This document shows positions 6,710 to 11,756 of a stretch of 11,756 nt of DNA, one piece after another (position 1 is the stretch's first letter; every line of letters starts with the position of its first letter). The notes under the pieces are model-generated. The model was not told where the DNA came from. It made no database searches and was given only the letters and a program-made list of their open reading frames with translations. The position numbers were made by a program, and so were the translations under genes. The stretch is from Candidatus Gastranaerophilales bacterium (lineage in GTDB: Bacteria; Cyanobacteriota; Vampirovibrionia; Gastranaerophilales; Gastranaerophilaceae). The stretch lies in contig CANQLK010000046.1 in assembly GCA_947624665.1 (NCBI GenBank), positions 1 through 11,756 of the forward strand, read 5' to 3'.

Positions 6710-7348
6710 ATGAGTATATTTAAAAGAAAAGTAAATATAATACCGTTGGGTCAAAATTGTATGCCCCGCACCATATTAACAAGATGGAAATTAAAACCGT
6801 CAAAATTTATGGGTGAACCGTCGTATCCTTTTGACCTTGCCGTTTTTGGTATCCCCGAAATAACAAAACTCTTGAAAACCGATTTCTCGGAAATATTCTA
6901 TGACTTGGAATATAACGGTAAATATTGGATTAAGGCTCCTAATTGTATTGAATTTTCACACGATAAACGCTTTAAAGAAAATGATTTGTATAAATTAATA
7001 ACTCTTTATGCCGATAGAATAGAAAATTTTGAAAAAGCGATACTTGATAAAACCCCAATACTTTTTGTGCAAATCCCGGGCGACTGCGAGGAGGTTAATG
7101 CTCAATATTTTCAGCTTTTAAGAATGCGCCAAAACAGACCGTTTAAATTCGCAGTTATTGATACCGAAAATGTTGTGAAAGAAGTTAAATATAATGATAT
7201 TCATGTTCTAAAAATACGTTATCCCATGCCCGATTACAAAGAAAATTGGTGGAAAAAAGAGTATTACGGATGTTTTGACGGCGAACTGTTTGAAAAACAA
7301 ATTGTTGATTTTTGCCGTAAGCTCATAAATGAAATGGTTTCGGATTAA
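6710..7348 (+). CDS. DUF1796-like putative papain-like cysteine peptidase
   Basis: The product is 212 residues. The N-terminal signature IIPLGQNCMPRTILTR (10-25), followed by PSYPFDLAV (37-45), matches the DUF1796 / putative papain-like cysteine peptidase pattern LGxNC...R...PFD. Cys17 would be the nucleophile. His84 in EFSHDK is a candidate partner. A second conserved-looking strand, TPILFVQIPGD (115-125), follows. There is no signal peptide or membrane segment. Members often sit among surface glycan genes, and peptidase activity is predicted rather than shown in that family. There is no ribosome binding site before the ATG. It diverges from the YitT-family gene and ends 39 bp before a terminator shared with the HEAT-like gene. 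Confidence 0.75.
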   Translation: MSIFKRKVNIIPLGQNCMPRTILTRWKLKPSKFMGEPSYPFDLAVFGIPEITKLLKTDFSEIFYDLEYNGKYWIKAPNCIEFSHDKRFKENDLYKLITLYADRIENFEKAILDKTPILFVQIPGDCEEVNAQYFQLLRMRQNRPFKFAVIDTENVVKEVKYNDIHVLKIRYPMPDYKENWWKKEYYGCFDGELFEKQIVDFCRKLINEMVSD

Positions 7349-7356
7349 TAAAAAAG

Positions 7357-7390
7357 AAGCGAAGAATGAGCTTTGCGACACCAGATTAAA
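7357..7390 (+). repeat. right module of the structured repeat, alone
   Basis: 28 bp (7357-7384) are identical to 1646-1673. They carry the hairpin GCGAAG-AATGAG-CTTTGC (7359-7376) with a G-T wobble and then GACACCAG. It begins 8 bp after the DUF1796 stop codon and its tail runs into the following terminator stem. Left module and core are missing, so it is a solo end or a deletion remnant. Confidence 0.85.
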
Positions 7391-7418
7391 AAAGACTGCC
7401 TGATTAGCAGTCTTTTTT
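7388..7418. terminator. bidirectional intrinsic terminator between convergent genes
   Basis: AAAAAAGACTGC (7388-7399) pairs with GCAGTCTTTTTT (7407-7418) around a 7-nt loop, with T-rich flanks on both strands. It serves the plus-strand DUF1796 gene and the minus-strand HEAT-like gene. Confidence 0.9.
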
Positions 7419-7453
7419 ATTTTTTTTTAATATAAATTATTGTTAAGCTTTTT

Positions 7454-7744
7454 TTAAGCGGCACCTTTAATTTCAGTGATTAAATAATTTGCAATCCATT
7501 CAAAATCGCTGTTGGATTGAGCTGCTTTTTTTAGATAATCGATGGAAGATTCGCCGATTCTGATAAGAACCATTGCAACAATACCTCTTGTTTTGCCTTT
7601 AACGATTTGCAGTGAATCTACAAGTGAAGGTACTGCTTTTTCTCCAAAGTTTACAAGTTCGTTTTCTATTTTATTTTTTGCATTGTTATCAGCATTTTCA
7701 AGTTCATTTAAATATTCTTTTATTGGTAATAATACTGTGCTCAT
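7454..7744 (-). CDS. small HEAT-repeat-like protein
   Basis: The product is 96 residues, entirely alpha-helical in pattern. A HEAT-like unit is visible at about residues 26-62: ENELVNFGEKAVPSLVDSLQ, then a second helix GIVAMVLIRIGESSIDYLKKAAQ. The G-x-x-A-[VI]-P-x-L core is typical of HEAT/PBS-lyase-type repeats, which act as protein-binding scaffolds. There is no signal peptide or membrane segment, so it is probably cytoplasmic. At this length it holds two to three repeats; partner and role are unknown. The ATG has GAGG about 10 nt upstream. It is a single gene with its own -10 box, ending at the shared terminator. Confidence 0.75.
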   Translation of the reverse strand: MSTVLLPIKEYLNELENADNNAKNKIENELVNFGEKAVPSLVDSLQIVKGKTRGIVAMVLIRIGESSIDYLKKAAQSNSDFEWIANYLITEIKGAA

Positions 7745-7780
7745 TTATTATGCCTCTTTTTCTTTAAATCTTCTTATTAT

Positions 7781-7786
7781 ATTATA
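7781..7786 (-). promoter_or_regulatory. -10 box for the HEAT-like gene
   Basis: TATAAT on the minus strand, about 37 nt upstream of the start codon, in an A/T run that also offers a second overlapping TATAAT. No good -35 box is present. Confidence 0.4.
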
Positions 7787-8035
7787 GGGAAAAAATTTCT
7801 AAATCCCGTTTTTTTAATATAATCTTTATATCCGAGTTAAAATCCAGTAATAATAAGTGTTTTAATTACAATTACTATTTGTATTATAGTTCATAGTACT
7901 CAAAAAATAGTCCTAATATATATATTTAAGATTGGACATTTGTCCGTTTTTTTTTAACGATTTTAAAATTAAACTTAATATATCTCTCATTTGAGATAGG
8001 AAGTATGTAAATAAGTCATTACGGGGTATTAGAAA
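7787..8035. other. AT-rich intergenic stretch without a gene
   Basis: No reading frame with a ribosome binding site is present. The stretch contains a weak promoter-like pair on the plus strand (TTTTAA 7860-7865, TATTAT 7882-7887), a terminator-like hairpin at 7934-7955 and a small inverted repeat, TATCTC (7981-7986) with GAGATA (7993-7998). The last lies just upstream of the gene starting at 8036. Confidence 0.6.
7934..7955 (+). terminator. terminator-like hairpin with T9 tail and no gene in front
   Basis: GGAC (7934-7937) pairs with GTCC (7942-7945), followed by G and nine T (7947-7955). The stem is short, but the T-run is long and on the plus strand only. No plus-strand gene ends nearby: the previous plus-strand gene ends at 7348 with its own terminator. 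It may end a short RNA starting near 7894, or attenuate the gene at 8036. Confidence 0.4.
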
Positions 8036-8344
8036 ATGCTAGTCGAAAAATATATTAACGGATTTAATCAAAGAAGCCGGCTTGAATTCAAGAATGTTGC
8101 CAAAGATATTATCCCCTGGTTGGAACGAACCGCAGAAGAAAATAACTGTTCCGTTGATAAAAAAGAGTGGAAAAGTAAATATAACAGCTATGTTATCTAT
8201 GATTACGAACCTTTTTGCTCTGACGGATTTGAAATCAATATTACCGTTTCATCCCACGATATAAACTATCTGTATTTCTTGAAATTTTTGTATAATAATA
8301 AGCTGGATACTATAGAATACTTAAATAACTGTATCGAAAACTGA
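8036..8344 (+). CDS. hypothetical 102-residue protein
   Basis: I do not recognise this protein. It is soluble with mixed alpha/beta character: a helical N-terminus (residues 2-36), a probable beta section with YNSYVIYDYEPF and GFEINITVSSHD (49-75), and a helical C-terminus (76-101). There is no signal peptide. Three cysteines (38, 61, 99) show no metal-site spacing. The ATG is preceded by GGGG about 11 nt upstream, a modest ribosome binding site. Base composition matches the neighbours, and no longer overlapping frame competes. The stop codon is followed only 3 bp later by the left module of the structured repeat. Confidence 0.6.
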   Translation: MLVEKYINGFNQRSRLEFKNVAKDIIPWLERTAEENNCSVDKKEWKSKYNSYVIYDYEPFCSDGFEINITVSSHDINYLYFLKFLYNNKLDTIEYLNNCIEN

Positions 8345-8347
8345 CAA

Positions 8348-8414
8348 TGTCCGAGTAAATTTTTACGATAAGCCGAAGGTGTGAGTAAAAATTTGCGAGT
8401 GGCGTATTGAGAAG
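8348..8414 (+). repeat. left module of the structured repeat, alone
   Basis: It matches 1464-1529 closely over 66-67 bp. Here the stem is perfect: the 12-nt arms 8355-8366 (GTAAATTTTTAC) and 8385-8396 (GTAAAAATTTGC) pair completely with one G-T wobble, around an 18-nt loop that keeps GATAAGCCGAAGGTG. Similarity ends after GTGGCGTATTGA. The next bases hold two small hairpins (GCAG 8418-8421 with CTGC 8429-8432; GCGG 8438-8441 with CCGC 8447-8450) that are unlike the core at 1530-1645. Confidence 0.85.
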
Positions 8415-8452
8415 TGCGCAGCATTAAACTGCTCCAAGCGGTTATGCCGCAA

Positions 8453-8458
8453 TATAAT
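8453..8458 (+). promoter_or_regulatory. -10 box for the membrane-anchored Hsp20 gene
   Basis: A perfect TATAAT, with a predicted start near 8465 and a 23-nt leader carrying AAAGG before the ATG at 8488. No -35 consensus and no CIRCE inverted repeat is visible. The GCGG/CCGC hairpin (8438-8450) directly abuts the box and could influence it. Confidence 0.45.
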
Positions 8459-8487
8459 ATTAAATAAAAAGAAAGAAAGGCAATTCT

Positions 8488-9174
8488 ATGGAAGAAAACA
8501 ACAATCTTAACGAAAATACCAACACTGATTTAAATAATAATATTTGTTTTCGTAATCACTGTTGGAAAAAATGTGCGGCTATGGTGCTTGCGGCATTCTT
8601 AGGTGCATTCCTTGCCGTCTATTTCGTAACTGACCAAATTATGCAAAGAAGCTTTTATAAATACCAATCGGGTATTGACAGGCATGCCGAAAGCCTTTTG
8701 CGTGATTTTGACAGGTTCCAAAGAAACCAGATGAAAGAATTTAAAAAACATGACTTTAAAAATCCTTTTGGTTTTGATAAAAAAATGTTTCCTGATTTTC
8801 AGGATGATTGGGAAGCCGATTTTGATAAAAATTTAGACAGAGAATTAGACAGGCATTTTCAAAAAATAGGTAAAAAACCGTTTGAATTTATGTCTGCTAT
8901 GAACCCTGTAAAAGTTAAAACCGATTATGATGATGACGGAATTGATATTATTATCGGGTTAAAACCTTTTCAAAATGATGAAAATAAGGTTAATTACAAT
9001 ATTAACGGTAAGAAACTTACTGTTTTCGGCAACTCCGAAGTGTCCGATAAAAATAATCAGGAAACCATCTCTTTTTCTCAAGATTTTTTATTACCTGAAA
9101 ATGCCGACCTTTCCGCTATTATGAAGAAAAAAGACGGTCAAAAACTTGTTATATCTATACCTTTTAAGAAATAA
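8488..9174 (+). CDS. membrane-anchored Hsp20 / alpha-crystallin domain protein
   Basis: The product is 228 residues. An Asn/Glu-rich N-terminus (1-20) is followed by one membrane segment, about residues 29-49 (CAAMVLAAFLGAFLAVYFV), with Lys on the cytoplasmic side. A charged helical stretch (about 60-130) rich in Phe, Asp and Lys comes next. The C-terminal domain (about 140-226) looks like an alpha-crystallin domain: VKVKTDYDDDGIDIIIGLKP, then NINGKKLTVFG, a polar loop, SFSQDFLLPENAD (typical F-x-L-P) and the final strand QKLVISIPF. Ordinary Hsp20 proteins are about 150 residues and soluble. The anchor orientation (N-terminus in, chaperone domain out) implies a holdase in the periplasm, though the topology is inferred. 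A ribosome binding site AAAGG lies about 8 nt upstream, and a terminator follows at 9198-9230. Confidence 0.85.
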   Translation: MEENNNLNENTNTDLNNNICFRNHCWKKCAAMVLAAFLGAFLAVYFVTDQIMQRSFYKYQSGIDRHAESLLRDFDRFQRNQMKEFKKHDFKNPFGFDKKMFPDFQDDWEADFDKNLDRELDRHFQKIGKKPFEFMSAMNPVKVKTDYDDDGIDIIIGLKPFQNDENKVNYNINGKKLTVFGNSEVSDKNNQETISFSQDFLLPENADLSAIMKKKDGQKLVISIPFKK

Positions 9175-9197
9175 TTAATTAATTTTATATAATATAA

Positions 9198-9230
9198 AAC
9201 AGACCCTTATTGGGGTCTGTTATTTTATTA
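9198..9230 (+). terminator. intrinsic terminator of the Hsp20 gene
   Basis: AACAGACCC (9198-9206) pairs with GGGTCTGTT (9213-9221) around a 6-nt loop, followed by ATTTTATTA. It lies 24 bp after the stop codon. Confidence 0.85.
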
Positions 9231-9352
9231 CAATTTTTAATATATAATTTATATATATGTTTTATATATTAAGTTATGTGGAATATAGATAATATAGTTA
9301 CTTTTCTTTATTACTTATTTTCCTTCACTCCTTTTCTCCATAACAAGACTGT

Positions 9353-9376
9353 GGTCGCTAATGCGACCTTTTTTTT
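9353..9376 (+). terminator. orphan intrinsic terminator, possible end of a small RNA
   Basis: GGTCGC (9353-9358) pairs with GCGACC (9363-9368) around TAAT, followed by eight T. It works on the plus strand only. No gene lies between it and the Hsp20 terminator. The preceding bases are strikingly pyrimidine-rich (TTTTCCTTCACTCC at 9318-9331, then TTTTCTCC), complementary to ribosome binding sites. It may be the 3' end of a small RNA, a backup terminator for the Hsp20 gene or a leader attenuator for purA. Confidence 0.65.
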
Positions 9377-9388
9377 ATTCAAAAATAT

Positions 9389-9451
9389 TGTCCGAGTACA
9401 TTTTTACGATAAGCCGAAGGTGATAGTAAAAATTTGCGACACCAGATTAAA
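9389..9451 (+). repeat. left-right fused copy of the structured repeat
   Basis: It begins as a left module (TGTCCGAG, arms 9396-9407 and 9426-9437, one mismatch, loop GATAAGCCGAAGGTG). After TTTGCGA (9433-9439) it continues as the end of a right module (CACCAGATTAAA, matching 7379-7390). TTTGCGA occurs in the left module (8392-8398) and in the right module (7372-7378), so this copy looks like a deletion between those short direct repeats. It lies just upstream of the purA promoter region. Confidence 0.85.
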
Positions 9452-9498
9452 TTTAAAAAAGTTTACAAAATATAAGAATTTAAAGTAATATTTTGGTT

Positions 9499-9504
9499 TA
9501 TAAT
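9499..9504 (+). promoter_or_regulatory. -10 box for purA
   Basis: A perfect TATAAT, with a predicted start near 9511 and a leader of about 30 nt containing AAGGGA before the ATG. No convincing -35 hexamer is present, and I saw no purine riboswitch or PurR-type operator. Confidence 0.45.
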
Positions 9505-9540
9505 TAGGAAGTGAGAGGGATAAATAAAGGGAAATAAACG

Positions 9541-10836
9541 ATGAAAAATACGGTAGTCGTCGGAGCGCAGTGGGGTGATGAAGGGAAAGCCAAAATTACC
9601 GATTTGCTTGCCGAGTATGCTGATTTGATTATAAGATATCAAGGCGGATGTAATGCAGGGCATACCGTTGTTGTAAATAATGAAAAATATAAATTTCATC
9701 TTGTACCCTCAGGTGTACTTTATAAAAATAAGTTTTGTTTTATAGGTGCAGGTACGGTTATTCATCCCGAAACTTTTTTGGAAGAAACTTCCGAATTGAT
9801 ATCAAGAGGGGTTGATTTATCTTTATTAAAAATAAGTCCGCTTGCTACTGTTACTTTACCTTATCATATTGATATAGACGGAATCAGCGAAGATAATTCG
9901 GGTAAAAATAAAATAGGTACTACGAAAAAAGGTATAGGACCTACTTATTCGGATAAAATCGGTAGATATGGACTGAAAATTCAGGATTTATATGATGAAG
10001 AACTTTTAAATTCAAGGTTAGATGCTATTCTTCCTTTAAAAAATAAAATATTGGAAAAGGTTTATAATACAAAAACTTATACAAAAGAAGAAATGCTGAA
10101 GAAATGCCGTGAATATGCAAAGATTTTTGAGCCTTATGTATATAACGAGTGGGTAGAGAAGCTGTCAAATGCCTTGAAGGATGATAAAAAGATACTTTTT
10201 GAAGGTGCGCAGGGCATAATGCTTGATATTGATTACGGAACGTATCCTTTTGTTACAAGCTCAAACCCTATAGGCGGTGGTGCCGCAACCGGAAGCGGAA
10301 TAGGGCCTACTCATATTGATAATGTTATCGGGGTTACAAAGGCTTATGTTACAAGAGTCGGAGAAGGGCCGTTTATTACGGAGCTGACTGATGTAACAGG
10401 TGAAAAAATCAGAAATATTGGCGGAGAGTTTGGAACAACTACAGGCAGACCAAGAAGATGCGGTTGGTTTGATGCCGTTTTATCAAGATATTGCACTCTT
10501 GTTGGCGGATTAACTCAAATGGCTATTACAAAACTCGATGTTTTTAATGATTTTGATGAAATAAAAGTTTGTAATGCTTATAAAGATAGACGTAACGGTA
10601 AAATTTATAAAGATTATCCTACCAATATCAATATGCATAAGTATTTAGAGCCTGTATACGAAACTTTTAAGGGGTGGAAAGAAGATATTTCTAATGTTAA
10701 AAGTTTGGATGAGCTGCCTGAAAATGCAAAAATATACTTAAACAACTTAGAAAAGCTCGTTGGTATTCCCATAAAGATTATAAGCGTAGGGCCTGACAGA
10801 GAACAAACAATAATGATAGAAAATCCGTTGATTTAA
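9541..10836 (+). CDS. purA: adenylosuccinate synthetase
   Basis: The product is 431 residues, the usual length. It joins IMP and aspartate using GTP, the first step from IMP to AMP, in the cytoplasm. The N-terminal motif VVGAQWGDEGKAK (6-18) is the P-loop, with catalytic Asp13; NAGHT (38-42) supplies catalytic His41. GTTKKGIGPTYSDK, GAQGIMLDIDYGTYPFVTSS, GGGAATGSGIGP, the arginine-rich GTTTGRPRRCGWFD and the guanine-binding TKLDVF are all present. The P-loop has Ala17 where most enzymes have Gly (GDEGKGK). AAGGGA lies about 9 nt before the ATG. It is a single gene whose 3' end meets the GT9 gene tail to tail with 7 bp between stop codons and no terminator. Confidence 0.98.
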   Translation: MKNTVVVGAQWGDEGKAKITDLLAEYADLIIRYQGGCNAGHTVVVNNEKYKFHLVPSGVLYKNKFCFIGAGTVIHPETFLEETSELISRGVDLSLLKISPLATVTLPYHIDIDGISEDNSGKNKIGTTKKGIGPTYSDKIGRYGLKIQDLYDEELLNSRLDAILPLKNKILEKVYNTKTYTKEEMLKKCREYAKIFEPYVYNEWVEKLSNALKDDKKILFEGAQGIMLDIDYGTYPFVTSSNPIGGGAATGSGIGPTHIDNVIGVTKAYVTRVGEGPFITELTDVTGEKIRNIGGEFGTTTGRPRRCGWFDAVLSRYCTLVGGLTQMAITKLDVFNDFDEIKVCNAYKDRRNGKIYKDYPTNINMHKYLEPVYETFKGWKEDISNVKSLDELPENAKIYLNNLEKLVGIPIKIISVGPDREQTIMIENPLI

Positions 10837-10843
10837 TATTGTG

Positions 10844-11756
10844 TCATTGACTTAAATATTCGTGTTGAGTTGAATGTTCGATTAATAAATTCAGTTGATT
10901 GATAAGATTTTTCGCACTAAAGTCTTTATATTCAACGTAAACATTATATAAATCCTTGCTTGGCGCCCATTTTTCCACGGATTTTTGTAAATAAAATACA
11001 CATACGGTAGGTGTATTTACTGCGTATGATAAATGCATTGTACCCGTATCAACGCTGATTACACCCTTACATACGGATATAATATTGGCTAAATCATAAA
11101 TAGACGTTATATTAATCAAGTCAACGAATTTTGTGCAGCCTTTTTTCTTAAGATTATCGGAAAAGGTTCTTGCTTTGTCGCCGAGTCCGAACAAAAATAC
11201 CGTTTTATTATTTTTATTCAGCAAATTTATCAATTCTATCGCTTCTTCAACAGGCATATCTTTTTCTGTCTTTTTGGAGGTACAACATAAACCGATAATA
11301 TCTTTATCGCCGTATTCTGATTTTAGTTTTGAAGCTATAAAATTTTGTTCGGGATTAACATTATATTTTATCGGTATTATTTCGGCACTTTTGCCAGTAA
11401 GTGCAGAAATAAAATCAGCATTTATTTCTGGCATTTTCGTTAAATTTTTATTAGGGTTGCATTTTATTCGATGTTTGGAATTTAAAAGATATGATAATAG
11501 TATTCCTCTTATTTTTTTATCCGCTATAAATGCAGTGTCAATTTTATTTCTGTATTTACAGGAGAATGCAAACTTTAGTAAACCTATAAGTCCTTTATGC
11601 TTATTTCTTTTATCAAAACAAATTACATCATCAACACCCTCTTGATATTTTGCTGCTTCATAAAGCGAAGTATTAACCAAGAATACTATTTTACAGCCAG
11701 GGGGGGGAATATTCTTTTTTCAAATTTCTGCATAAGGAATTTGTAACTAATACATC
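10844..11756 (-). CDS. GT9 (heptosyltransferase-like) glycosyltransferase, 5' end cut by the window and frame broken at a C8 run
   Basis: An open frame of 278 codons runs from a TTG at 11680 to 10844. It contains the GT9 hallmarks VISVDTGTMHLSYAVNTPTVCVFY (207-230 of that frame, core D-T-G-x-M-H-L) and VEKWAP, plus DKDIIGLCCTSKKTEKDMP and KTVFLFGLGDKAR from the nucleotide-sugar half. The N-terminal half is also present: from 11756, a second frame reads DVLVTNSLCRNLKKEYS, matching the GT9 start ([G]DVLLTxxLxRxLKKxYP). The 278-codon frame extends upstream as PPPGCKIVFLVN. The two halves meet in the C8 run (11707-11700 read on this strand) and differ by one base: seven C would give KKEYSPPGCKIVFLVN in one frame. 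About 12 N-terminal residues lie outside the window. The product would add a sugar to LPS or a surface glycan. As sequenced it is off, by phase variation or a homopolymer error. Confidence 0.85.
11700..11707. repeat. homopolymer G8 (C8 in the coding strand of the GT9 gene)
   Basis: Eight consecutive G on the plus strand, inside the GT9 reading frame near codon 30 of the inferred full-length protein. Lengths of 7 or 10 keep the gene in frame; 8, as written, does not. It is the only G/C run of eight or more besides the C9 at 1385-1393. Confidence 0.9.

Noticed and set aside
1464..9451. CRISPR array from the recurring left module
   Set aside because: The copies are kilobases apart, differ in length, and have genes rather than uniform spacers between them; no cas gene is present.
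9230..9540. Purine riboswitch ahead of purA
   Set aside because: The conserved three-way-junction bases and loop pairs of the purine class are not present. The region is explained by a terminator hairpin and a repeat copy.

Overview
This is an AT-rich (roughly 30% GC) stretch of bacterial chromosome carrying core genes (dnaA, aspS, purA) among lineage-specific small and surface-related genes. A GT9 (heptosyltransferase-like) glycosyltransferase, Sec signal peptides and a WG-repeat exported protein point to a Gram-negative cell. Short intergenic gaps, TTG/ATG starts, AGGA-type ribosome binding sites and TGA used as stop show the standard bacterial code. The mix of a membrane-anchored Hsp20, a small HEAT protein, a DUF1796-like protein, a WG-repeat protein and dnaA without dnaN resembles host-associated Vampirovibrionia/Melainabacteria (Gastranaerophilales-like). 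This is an inference from content, not a proven assignment.

Layout. Positions 26-1331 hold two minus-strand genes: a small two-helix membrane protein and an exported WG-repeat protein. Between the WG gene's proposed -35 and -10 boxes lies a run of nine G (coding strand). Positions 1332-1742 contain no gene; they hold that promoter, a GC-rich structured repeat (1464-1679) and a strong bidirectional terminator. From 6619 down to 1743 run four minus-strand genes: a YitT-family membrane protein, aspS, dnaA, and a secreted helical protein that starts 11 nt after the dnaA stop codon. A divergent intergenic region at 6620-6709 carries a TATAAT box facing each way. Positions 6710-7348 encode a DUF1796 papain-like protein on the plus strand, which meets a minus-strand HEAT-like gene (7454-7744) at a shared terminator. 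Positions 8036-10836 carry three plus-strand genes: an unknown 102-aa protein, a membrane-anchored Hsp20 and purA. Convergent with purA, and only 7 bp from it, is a GT9 glycosyltransferase gene that runs to the window end and is broken in frame at a run of eight C.

The most unusual features are not genes. First, a modular repeat family, all copies intergenic and in + orientation, occurs as left-core-right (1464-1679), right only (7357-7390), left only (8348-8414) and a left-right fusion (9389-9451). Left and right modules each form a stem-loop containing a G-T wobble pair, which is the expected sign of selection at the RNA level. Second, two long G/C homopolymers occur in this AT-rich DNA, one in a promoter spacer and one inside a glycosyltransferase reading frame, exactly where phase-variable contingency loci keep theirs. 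Third, two terminator-like hairpins with T8-T9 tails have no gene in front of them and may mark small RNAs or leader attenuators.
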